Source: Sacculina carcini (Eukaryota > Arthropoda > Thecostraca > Sacculinidae). Taken from it: DNA of 64,000 bases. The notes below the pieces were generated by a model. The model had not been told where the DNA came from. It searched no databases and saw only the letters and a list, made by a program, of their open reading frames with translations. The position numbers and the translations under genes are program-made. Location of the stretch: NCBI GenBank assembly GCA_916048095.2, contig OU696595.1, positions 1,229,795-1,293,794 on the forward strand, read 5' to 3'. Of the stretch, positions 22,281-30,761 are shown piece by piece; within the stretch, counting starts at the first letter, position 1; every line of letters begins with the position of its first letter.

Positions 22281-22935
22281 AAACCCTGCTCTTAAGTGCT
22301 CTTAAACGCGTGTTCTAGTATTGCGGGCCTTATTCAGACCACGAGCTAAATTAAATAAATCAAGATAAACAAAGTGACAGTCTTTATTCACAATACGCAC
22401 GTGCATTTACTAAAAACTTGACAAACAATTTGCACCACTTTAAGCACATTATTATCATTATTATTGTTAAAATCACTAGCAAGGTGAAAATGCGAAGAAC
22501 GTGGGAGAACAAATTTGCTAAAATGCATTTGTCAAATAGCCACAGTCCAGTTGTTTCTTTTCAAGGAAATTGTTGCCGAATTAAGGATAGCAAGTGTTAC
22601 AAAACGTAGCACACATTCAATTTCTGATCGCCAAAACATCAGAAAATATCACGAAAACAGCGCCTTGATTGTATATGTCTCATTTTGCGCGTTTCTACTA
22701 TATTTGCATGAGAGTATGCGTGCATATGTTTATGTATGAGTGGAGTATGCGTGTTTGTTATGTATTTATGTGCGTGTGTGAGCGATTGGCTATTTTTGTA
22801 TGCGTGTGTGCTGTTGTGCTCATTGCGAGTTGTGTTTGAGTGTGTAGTTGGTGTTGGTGAGTTGTGTGTTAGCGTGTGGTTCTTGCGTGTACAGGCGTAT
22901 TTTGTGAACAGTGTTGTAGTGTGACTTGTCATATT
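22281..22935. repeat. R-unit segment, non-coding, TG-rich
   Basis: This is repeated at 42,454-43,118 and 51,902-52,575. It contains an AT-rich part with ATTATTATCATTATTATTG and then a TG-rich part (about 22,690-22,925). Its reading frames are low-complexity cysteine/valine strings. No gene or known element end is recognised. Confidence 0.7.
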
Positions 22936-23275
22936 GGCTCCATCATTCTCATCCATATATCACAAACTATGTAAACATTTCTTGATCTTCAGATCCATAT
23001 ATCACAAGCTATTTCGACATCGAATATTTGAAATTATCGACTTGGTTTCAAAATATGTGTTATTGTTACTGTTGTGTGTTCAACATTGTTGCTATTGTTG
23101 TCGAGTGTGTCAGTGTAGATATTGTTACTTGTTAGTGTTATTGTTGTTGATGCGCAACTACATAACATTCACATGACCGCGCATCTGAATGCTACCAAAA
23201 TATTTTATGAATATGATTACAATTATTTTTATTAGCCTTAATTTTGCTCATTTTCCCACAGGACTTGGAGAGAAC
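22936..23275. repeat. R-unit block S, first copy
   Basis: The block contains ATCCATATATCACAAACTAT, a GTTATTGTTACTGTTG stretch, and ends near TTTTCCCACAG. It is repeated in the same unit at 24,656-24,970 and in R2 (43,119) and R3 (52,576 and 54,413). The two blocks per unit are each followed by a 22-bp array, so the half unit was itself duplicated. Confidence 0.8.
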
Positions 23276-23463
23276 GGTAAAAAATCCACTACTTCACCTA
23301 CACATAAAACACACAAACACACATACAAACACGTACAATCCTTTACGACACGTATATTGTAGTGAGTGAAGGATGTCAGTAATATTACGCACCTGAATAT
23401 TTTCTACAAGATACGCATACAAACGAGCAACACAGACACACACGAATAATTACTGAGCCAACG

Positions 23464-23696
23464 ATCAACCACACATACTTTTATGAGCAGCCATACATAC
23501 TCTTATGAGAAACCATACATACTCTTATGAACAACCATACATACACTTATGAGCAACCACACTTACTCTTATGAGCAACCATACATACTCTTATGAGCAA
23601 CCATACATACTTTTATGAGCAACCATACATACTCTTATGAGCAAACATACATACTCTTATGAGCAACCATACATACTATTATGAGTAGGGCTGTCA
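23464..23696 (+). repeat. 22-bp minisatellite, R1 first array
   Basis: About ten copies of a 22-bp unit starting GAGCAACCATACATACTC are present, with variants such as CACACATACTTTTAT. The last copy ends at TATTATGAGTAGGGCTG. Confidence 0.9.
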
Positions 23697-23950
23697 AAAA
23701 AGTAACCTATTAATCAGTAAAAAGTAACTTTAATTTCAATAAAAAGTAACCTATAAAAGTAACCTAAAAAAACCTATGAGTTTCAATGTTATTATTACTT
23801 TTGTATCGCTTTATCACATGTTTATCACGCCTTTGCTGATTAGTGTGCTATATGAAATGCACGGTTTGTTTGCTGTTTGTTTGTTTGTGATCCTAAAGAG
23901 AAACCTAATAGCCAATGAAAAAGTAACCTAAATTAACCTAACCTTCGTAA
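23690..23950 (+). mobile_element. hAT-like terminal segment (tentative)
   Basis: AGTAGGGCTGTCAAAAAAGT is followed by four AAAAGTAAC(C/T) subterminal repeats, and two more direct repeats lie near 23,917-23,935. Short, spaced AAAGTA-type repeats next to a terminal motif resemble Tol2-like hAT ends. No inverted partner end or target duplication was found. It recurs at 43,864 and 53,437. The TSD of the intact Gypsy lies in this block. Confidence 0.3.
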
Positions 23951-24655
23951 AAATATCCTCCTTCAAAAAAGGTCTATTCTTTGCAGTTATTAAGGAAGAA
24001 AATACACCAGTCCTTCTTGTTTATCCTCTTTCCGAGTTGGTACTATTTTACCAATCGCTCTCAGATCTGGTATCATTCTTATAACAAACTACCGAAAGTG
24101 ACTCAATGTTATTTGGCCAACATCGCAAAATGGAGCATAACCATCAAAATGGAATTTAAAGTGGAAAGCTAATATAAAAGTGAGATACACTAATTGCAAA
24201 TGTAAATATTTTTAGTAATGGTCGCAATAATGCTCTTTACATTGTTTCAATGGAACTTTTTATCAAATAGCACGTGCTACAGCTTGTATATTAGTGTGAG
24301 CGTAAACACGTGTGAATGTGTGAATGCCCCCGTCATCCCATATGTAGCACCCTGTGCCCACAGTCTTATAAATGTCAAACGTGGAAAAATGGCGCTATCT
24401 CACGCTCTGAAAATCACGTGCTAATTCCTGTTCAAGTAAATGCGTACTGTCAAGTGCTACAGTGCAGTGTCTGGTATAGAGAGCTCACACATAGTACTAT
24501 ACCACGCTTCAAACATCTCACGACAACCTCCGGTTCGTAGACATTTCCTAAAATGGAATGACGCTATCCTTCGTACCCGAAGACGTCTAAATATCGAGTA
24601 GAACAGATATTAAGGTGAAGATCAATTGCTAAATCCTAACAGCAGAAATTTAAAC
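23951..24655. repeat. R-unit segment, non-coding
   Basis: This is repeated at 53,700-54,412 and, up to 48,981, in R2. It contains the GAGCTCACACATAGTACT stretch that is similar to 19,170. Short frames have no recognisable domain. Confidence 0.6.
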
Positions 24656-24973
24656 ATTTCTTGATCTTCAGATCCATATATCACAAACTATTTCGACATA
24701 GAATATTTGAAATTACCGACTTGGTTTCAAAATATGTGTTATTGTTACTGTTGTGTGTTCAACATTGTTGCTATTGTTGTCGTGTGTGTCAGTGTAGATA
24801 TTGTTACTTGTTAGTGTTATTGTTGTTGATGCGCAACAACATAACATTCACATGACCGCGCATCTGAATGCTAACAAAATATTTTATGAATATGATTACA
24901 ATGATTTATATTTGCCTTAATTTTGAACATGTTCCCACAGATCGTGTATCTGCAGTGGACGGTAATAAACCCA

Positions 24974-24975
<2 letters not shown>
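24656..24975. repeat. R-unit block S, second copy
   Basis: It is nearly the same as 22,978-23,275. At the end, TTTTCCCACAG is followed by 21 bp and GTAATAAA, which would read as a micro-exon between splice-like sites (see findings). Confidence 0.8.

Positions 24976-25058
<83 letters not shown>
24976..25058. repeat. (TA)n microsatellite
   Basis: This is an expanded TA run of about 80 bp. The R3 counterpart at about 54,729-54,743 has only a few units, so the length is highly variable. Confidence 0.95.
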
Positions 25059-25062
<4 letters not shown>

Positions 25063-25356
25063 GCACTGCACAAATCTTGATTAACAATATTTATTGTCTG
25101 TCTAACAAGCCATGGCTTGACAGACTATATTGCCTCTGATGTTATCGTTATTTTGTGTTACCTGTGTGATGTTGTTTTTTTGGCAATATATGATACAATA
25201 CAATACAATACAATACATACAAACACGTACAATCCTCTACGACACGTATATTGTAGTGAGTGAAGGATGTCAGTGATATTACGCACCTGAATATTTTCTA
25301 CAAGAAACGCATACAAACGAGCAACACAGACACACACGAATAATTACTGAGCGAAC
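25059..25356. repeat. R-unit segment with LINE-type tail (ATACA)n
   Basis: GGCAATATATGATACAATAC and further ATACA units at about 25,180-25,215 resemble the short-repeat 3' tail of an L2/CR1-type LINE. The same tail type closes the LINE at 29,200. A CA-rich stretch follows. The R3 counterpart is at 54,760-55,037. Confidence 0.5.
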
Positions 25357-25640
25357 GAGCAACCATACATACTCTTATGAAAAACCACACATACTCTTAT
25401 GAGCAACCATACATACTCTTATGAGCAACCATACATACACTTATGAGCAACCATACATACTCTTATGAACAACCACACATACTCTTATGAGCAACCATAC
25501 ATACTCTTATGAACAACCACACATACTCTTATGAGCAAACATACATACTCTTATGAGCAACCATACATACTCTTATGAGCAACCATACATACTTTTATGA
25601 GCAGCCAAACATACTCTTATGAGCAACACATACATACCAT
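25357..25640 (+). repeat. 22-bp minisatellite, R1 second array
   Basis: About 13 copies of the GAGCAACCATACATACTC unit are present. The array ends in GAGCAACACATACATACC and passes directly into the LINE 5' region. Confidence 0.9.
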
Positions 25641-25703
25641 AAAACCAGCCATAAATTTGCTAATATTGTCGATTCTCGTCTCAACTCGTTTCGGCAGGAA
25701 CTA

Positions 25704-26447
25704 ATGACCGATTTCCGTAGCTCGCCTAGTCAAACTGTCACGGCTTCTACTCGTTCTCCCAACTCTCTAAAGTCCTACGCGGCTGTCCTCAAATCTAGAA
25801 ATTCTGACACACCTACTTCTGAAGAACTTGTGGCTCCAGCTCTACAGAAAATTCCGGTCTCTGGTTCTCGCCCATCTGCAACGATAGCTTAGTGCTGCGT
25901 TGTGACTCGCCACGCTCGGCGGAGAACGCTGCAGATTGTGTTCGTGCGGCATTCGCCGATGTGGAGGTACACATCCCTCCTCTGAGGCATATTCGCCCAA
26001 AGATCACGATCGCTAACATCCCGAGCGACATGACTCCGGAAAGCTTGCTCTCGTCTATTTGCATAAACAATTATTCACTGACTGACCTTCCCCCGTCAGA
26101 TCTACAGGTTCTATTTTTCACCAAGCCGAAGAATAACGCTACTCATGCTGTTCTATCTGTGTCACCCTCGGCTCGCTCAATCATCAAGTATTGTTCAGAC
26201 CGCTTATTTATTGGTCTGTGCTGCTGTGCGGTGTACAATAGGTACTGGGTTTTACGCTGCTCCCGTTGCTCGGGGAACGGCCATAAAGCCGATAAATCTA
26301 GTCAACCCACCAAGCGCGGCTTCTGCGCCAGTTCCCATGCATCCAAAACATGTGACCGTTCTGGACCAGCCAAATGCACAAGCTGGGTACGCTCAGGGCA
26401 AATCCACTGTCACTAATCCTACGACTCATTCTGTCCTTCTCTCTTAG
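25704..26447 (+). pseudogene. LINE ORF1 (gag-like), frameshifted
   Basis: Two overlapping frames (25,704-25,892 and 25,892-26,416) together give the ORF1 protein. In such LINEs this protein binds the element RNA. Visible are a VEVHIPPLRHIRPKITIANI region and, from about residue 120 of the second frame, CSRCSGNGHKADKS, where the last zinc-knuckle cysteine is replaced by serine, then CASSHASKTC. A one-base shift near 25,885 separates the frames and the knuckle is damaged. It is non-functional. R3 has the same protein with different lesions. Confidence 0.75.
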
Positions 26448-26569
26448 CTGTCCGTAATTTTCTTCGTATACGCACCATCTCCTGCGACTCTCCTACTCAA
26501 ATTTCCTCTCCTACTGCCGTACCAGATAACCCTGATTCACATTCGTGTATCTCGGCCTGACTACCTTCG

Positions 26570-27290
26570 CTCCCTCTTGTCTCGTCTATCCGTTCCTCCT
26601 CTCACACTAGCTATTTAACTCTTGGTTATCTAAATACCAGGTCATGTCGGTAAAAGACTCCTATACTCTCACACCTTATTTCCTCTCATAATCTTTCTTT
26701 ACTCTTCCTCGTTGAGACCTAGTTACTTGATTCTGATGTTGCGTCTTTTACTGCCCATCTCTCTGATGATTTTAAATTTATTCACTCATCCCGCTCAAAC
26801 ACCAAAGCTTCCGGTTTTGTTGTTGGATGTATATTTAATAAATCCATAGTCTTATCTACTATAGCCCACTTTTGTCCCCCATGTTTATGCTTTGAATATC
26901 TCGCTCTTTCTCTCAATATTCCATCCTGCTCGAAATTTTGCTTTGTTATAATATATCGCCACAATCATCCGGGAACTACGTCATTATTTTTTACCGAATT
27001 TCCTGTGTTACTTGATGTGCTTCTCGCGTCCTTCTCCAGTCGTTTTCTTATAGTTGGAGATTTTTATTTCTGGGTCGATCAACCTTCCCGAAATCCTTAT
27101 TGCTCTCAATTCCTGTCTATGGTCCAAACTTACGGTCTATACTCGCCTGTTACCTCACCGACTCACATCTCCGGTCACACCCTTGATCTTGTTATATTTC
27201 CATCTCCAGTTCTAGCATCCGACCTAACCCCCCGGATGTTCTTGTATTCCCCTAGATACCATTACTCCTGACGACAGTCTCCTCACTTTC
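26570..27290 (+). pseudogene. LINE endonuclease domain, broken
   Basis: The fragments resemble the apurinic-type endonuclease that nicks the target DNA. They are LGYLNTRSC near 26,620, an HSSRSNTKASG region near 26,790, VIIYRHNHPGTTS near 26,950, and IVGDFYFWVDQPS then TSPTHISGHTLDLVIF at 27,050-27,200. The last two are the usual GDFN and THxxGHTLDL motifs, with N changed to Y in the first. Stop codons and frameshifts interrupt the domain at several points, including a TAG where a conserved E(T)W is expected at about 26,720. Confidence 0.75.
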
Positions 27291-27348
27291 AATCTTCCCT
27301 TTCCCAAACCACGTATTTTTCCCCCCAGATCCTACAGAAATTACAAAA

Positions 27349-28779
27349 ATGTTGACCCTCGCCTCTTCTCAAGTTTATTCTCTCACATGCTTCCCTCAAC
27401 TCAATTTCATTCACTTCCCCCTACCCAATTTTACTCTTCTTTTCAAGGTTATGTCTTCTATCAGTGAAACCATATTTCCACTACGCTCATCCTCCAATCG
27501 CTCCAATCTTAATCCTTTGTTCAATCGCGAACTAATCTCTCTTAAACGCGCCCAACGCTACCACGAGCGTGTGTGGAAACGTTGTTACACTACTGCTACG
27601 TGGTTATCATTCTGCTCATCTCAATCTTTGTATATATCTGCTTTAAAATCTGCTAAACAATCCTACTACCAATCTAAATTATCCTCACTCTCTCGCTGTC
27701 CTAAATCTCTGTGGTCCTCGCTTAACTCATTGAGTGACCTGCAAAACCCTAACCTTTCGTCTTCTCTCTCTGCCTCCGACCTTGCTGTATTTTCTTCCAA
27801 TAAAATCCAAATTGTAATTTCTAACATTTCTTCTCCTAACTCCCTCTTGACTCACACCAAATCCCACGATAATTTTACTCACTTTTCACTTTTCACATCA
27901 CATCACACTTTTCATCTAGAGCTTCCTGATATCATCACTATCATTTCTACAACATACATTTCGCTTTCCCTTGCTGACCGCACAAATTTTAGTGCCCTAT
28001 CCGACTCTATTTTGCTCCTGGTTCCCCTTCTATTGCATTTAATCAATAGCTCTTTCATTCATGGTGTATTTTATCCTGAGAAGCATGCAGTCATATTTCC
28101 GATACTCAAAAAACCTTCACTCGATCCCTCCCTATGTAGCAGTTACCATCCTATTTCTCTACTCAACTTTCCCTCTAAACTCCTCGAGTCTGATATTTAT
28201 TCTCAACTTGCGCCATTCATCAAAAAATATATTGACCTCTTCCATTCGGCTTTCAAGTCTGCTCACTATACTGAATCTGTCCTTACCTCTGTTACTACTA
28301 CTGTTTTTTCTCATTTCTCATTCGGAAAATCTACTTTGTTTATCCTCCTTGATCTGTCAGCAGCCTTTGACTTAGTTGACCACTCAATTTTAATCAGATA
28401 TCTCTCCTTTCTTGGTGTGTCCTATTTAGCGCTCCCTCTGCTACATTCTTATCTTACTGATCGTTCCTACTCGGTGCATTTCAATTCCACTACTTCTAAG
28501 CGAATTCCTCTACTTTCCGGTGTGCACCAAGTTTCTATTCTAGCCCCGCTTCTATTCAATCTCTTCATGTCTTCTTTATGTCCTATACTCCACCGCTATT
28601 CTCTCCAGTTCCACGTCTACGCAGGCGATATACAAATAATTATTCCTCTTCCTCTCCCCTTGTGTTATGACCAATTTATTTTCACCAATATACTCCGCAC
28701 AGACATATGCAGCACGGAATATGTGAACCATTCTGTACTTCCCGATACTTTAATCATCCGATTGTTTTTAATTGTGTAG
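27349..28779 (+). pseudogene. LINE reverse transcriptase, mutated, 476 aa frame
   Basis: The frame is long, but it starts inside the polyprotein. The upstream LINE linker is at residues 57-110 (PLFNRELISLKRAQR). The RT core follows: SSYHPISLLNFPSKLLE at about 265-280, FILLDLSAAFDLVDHSIL at 331-348, GVHQVSILAP at 391-400 (normally GVPQGSVLGP) and YAGD at 424-427 (normally YADD). Loss of a catalytic aspartate makes it inactive. After residue 440 it passes into non-homologous sequence, and the thumb/C-terminal part found at 40,021 is missing. The family is known for target-primed reverse transcription. Confidence 0.85.
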
Positions 28780-29216
28780 TTTTTGCGCTCTGGTTCAGGG
28801 TTCTAATTGTTCTGTTTTTAATAGTTGTTTTAATTATATATATTTTCGCATTTTATTCCCTCGACAGCTAACTTGATAGTCACCACAAATTGGTCACGTT
28901 CACTCTTATACCGTATATCACCACTAACTATTCATGTTCGCTCTTTTACCATCAATAATGTTTTGCACCACGTTTTAGACTATTATCACCTAAATTTTGC
29001 ATCTCGTGTATCTAGTCAAACCACACGTACTAGTCATAATTTCTGCTGTATGATATATTGCCCGTTATACTCATAAGTATTCATTTCCAGTCACGGTTCA
29101 TCTTTGTATATTATCAACACACCTGTAGTAATGTCCGCTGCTTGCGTGAACGATGTGATAAGCGCCATGTTGTCTTTTACTCTTGATATATGACATGCGA
29201 CAATACAATACAATAC
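28780..29216 (+). other. LINE 3' untranslated region with (ACAAT)n tail
   Basis: This is AT-rich non-coding sequence ending in GCGACAATACAATACAATAC. In R3 the stretch from about 28,734 to 29,216 is missing between GTGAACCAT and ATATCGTTCC. It was therefore deleted there or gained here. Confidence 0.55.
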
Positions 29217-29341
29217 AATATATCGTTCCAGCCATACGATATTAATCCTTTCTTTCTACAATCTGTATATTAATTTCCCTTCAAACGTTGAAAATCAGAT
29301 AGGATGACGATACGTATAAGCTGACGATATGACAAGGTAAG
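29217..29341. repeat. R-unit linker between LINE and BEL/Pao LTR
   Basis: It matches 61,837-61,958 in R3. No element end is recognised. It provides the target site GTAAG (29,337-29,341) of the TRIM. Confidence 0.6.
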
Positions 29342-29565
29342 TGTGGCGCTTAGCTCGCCACGAAGCGTCACATGCAAGCAGTGCGAGTTCTTTGGACCGA
29401 CTGTATTTGTGCATACAACAAGGGACGAGCAAGACATTACAGACCTACATACACACAAGATCAAACACGCACAATACGAACAAACACAACACGACACACA
29501 GGTCACTGCGCTTCTAGCAGGTACCGCCAGGTGGAGCGAGACGCAGTTACAGGTGGCGCACCACA
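29342..29565 (-). repeat. TRIM LTR (3' LTR of the minus-strand element)
   Basis: The 224-bp repeat has TG...CA ends. It differs from the other LTR at about four positions by eye (for example GGCGCTT against GGCGTTT, and ACAGGTGG against ACACGTGG). That is about 2 percent, so the insertion is fairly recent. Confidence 0.9.
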
Positions 29566-29679
29566 GGACTCCCCCACCAGAAGCGGAGCGGTATTGATGA
29601 AATTCGATGATGATGGTGTCGGACTTTCGATGATGTCGGTGAAGCTTCGCCGGTATGGTACACCGGCGCGCCATACTGC

Positions 29680-29925
29680 ACGGCAGCACGAGGCCAAGTA
29701 GATTTCACACAATGAAGTCGACCTCGTGCTGCGCAGTTCGGTTGCGAGGTTGTTGAGCAGAAACTGCATCCAGCAAGGAGTCGAGCCAATCCTGACGAAA
29801 TTATGTTGACCCCTTGCTGCGCAGACGTTTGCTGTTCAGTGAGGCAAAGTTTGTCGTAGGTTAGCGGAAACTGCATCCAGCAAGAAGACGAGGCAATATT
29901 ATTGTGTTGTCTTCTTGCTGCGCAG
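29680..29925 (-). other. Three tandem hairpins with covarying stems in TRIM
   Basis: Stem 1 is CAGCACGAGG (29,684-29,693) with CCTCGTGCTG (29,722-29,731). Stem 2 is CAGCAAGGAGTC (29,771-29,782) with GACCCCTTGCTG (29,808-29,819), one mismatch. Stem 3 is CAGCAAGAAGAC (29,878-29,889) with GTCTTCTTGCTG (29,909-29,920), perfect. The hairpins are spaced by about 87 and 107 bp, and each is followed by a GCGCAG or CGCAG motif. Base changes between stems are mostly compensated, which suggests a selected RNA fold. A packaging or dimerisation signal is an inference. Confidence 0.7.
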
Positions 29926-30171
29926 GCGTTTCCTATTCGGTGGTTTTACGTGCGGCGTCCGTAGGAGAAAAACACGATTGAGTACGGCACCGGACGGAGT
30001 CGGCCTTGGATGGCGTGATGCAGGTGCGTCTGGTCAGCAGTTGATAGTGCGTCACTCGTAGGGAGGCACAGTGGGCTGCGACACAGACGGATAGGCGATG
30101 CGCGGAAAAACGAGGCAAAATCACAGGCAGATGAGACACAGTCAAAACAAATTCACTCAGCATCACACCAT

Positions 30172-30191
30172 CCTCACGTCGGGGTCACCAA
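30172..30191 (-). other. TRIM primer-binding site
   Basis: The minus-strand sequence TTGGTGACCCCGACGTGAGG lies directly after the right LTR. The first 12 bases match the intact Gypsy primer site at 44,248. The tRNA was not identified. Confidence 0.75.
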
Positions 30192-30415
30192 TGTGGCGTT
30201 TAGCTCGCCACGAAGCGTCACATGCAAGCAGTGCGAGTTCTTTGGACCGACTGTATTTGTGCATACAACAAGGGACGAGCAAGACATTACAGACAAACAT
30301 ACACACAAGATCAAACACGCACAATACGAACAAACACAACACGACACACAGGTCACTGCGCTTCTAGCAGGTACCGCCAGGTGGAGCGAGACGCAGTTAC
30401 ACGTGGCGCACCACA
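30192..30415 (-). repeat. TRIM LTR (5' LTR of the minus-strand element)
   Basis: This is a 224-bp direct repeat of 29,342-29,565 with TG...CA ends. It is followed by the target duplication GTAAT and then TATAAGATAAG, as in the empty R3 site. Confidence 0.9.
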
Positions 30416-30420
30416 GTAAT

Positions 30421-30761
30421 TATAAGATAAGATAAGATAAGTTACAATATCTCTTTGCAATCCACGCCCTTTCAATCCATCACCAAAACAATCCAAATAT
30501 TGAAAAATCCCTTTTGTCCTTCGAGCGCAGCAAGTGACAAAGGATGACGGGTTGAACTAATACAAGTAGAATATTGCCTCGCGTTCACAACATCCTCCCC
30601 CCTCAGTTTCGAGAACGTCGAAACTATACACGACAAACAACGCACAAGGCCACAAACCTTATGTCCCATACGACACCCCACCACCTAACAACGGGAATCG
30701 AACATCTACCCAGCACGGATTAACATAGATACAAGACAAGATAGATATATATATATATATA
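30421..30761 (-). mobile_element. BEL/Pao 3' LTR part and leader, R1
   Basis: On the minus strand a purine tract GAGGGGGGAGGA precedes TGTTGTGAACGCG, whose first base is at 30,592. This is the order of polypurine tract then 3' LTR. The counterpart in R3 (61,968-62,275) is joined through (TA)n to BEL/Pao pol. The LTR 3' edge could not be fixed because no second LTR is in the window. (TA)n at 30,741-30,761 is where the Helitron pair inserted. Confidence 0.55.

Larger units (their letters stand above)
25641..29216 (+). mobile_element. L2/CR1-like LINE, copy A (inactive)
   Basis: The order is an ORF1 with a Cys/His region, an apurinic-type endonuclease, a reverse transcriptase, then a 3' UTR ending in (ACAAT)n. 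This is the layout of the L2/CR1 group of non-LTR retrotransposons. ORF1 and endonuclease have frameshifts and stops, the RT motif is mutated, and the RT C-terminus is missing. Copy B (55,406-57,909 and 61,256-61,836) is the same element in R3, so both were multiplied by unit duplication. Confidence 0.8.
29342..30415 (-). mobile_element. TRIM-type miniature LTR element, 1,074 bp
   Basis: Two 224-bp LTRs flank 626 bp without coding capacity. Flanks are GTAAG (29,337-29,341) and GTAAT (30,416-30,420), and the empty site GTAAG is intact at 61,954-61,958. Read on the minus strand, the right LTR is followed by TTGGTGACCCCGACGTGAGG, a primer-binding site like that of the Gypsy at 44,248. The left LTR is preceded by a purine tract with GGTGGGGGAG. 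Both show minus orientation. With no gag or pol, it would need proteins from another element, plausibly a Gypsy using the same primer. Confidence 0.85.

Noticed and set aside
21790-22318. Three overlapping long frames of MWLHVVTCGY-type repeats as protein genes
   Set aside because: They come from a 10-bp repeat without stop codons in all forward frames. The length follows the repeat count and no other coding sign is present.
22639-22956. 105-aa threonine/histidine-rich minus-strand frame, conserved in R1-R3
   Set aside because: It is the antisense of a TG-rich tract. Conservation follows from unit duplication.
23464-23696. CRISPR array (regular 22-bp and 29-bp repeats)
   Set aside because: The repeats are directly adjacent without unique spacers, and the surroundings are eukaryotic mobile elements.
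30680-30720. tRNA-like B box (GGGAATCGAACATCT, minus strand) and possible SINE
   Set aside because: The arms do not form a T-stem and no A box lies at the right distance. The sequence belongs to the region before the BEL/Pao purine tract.
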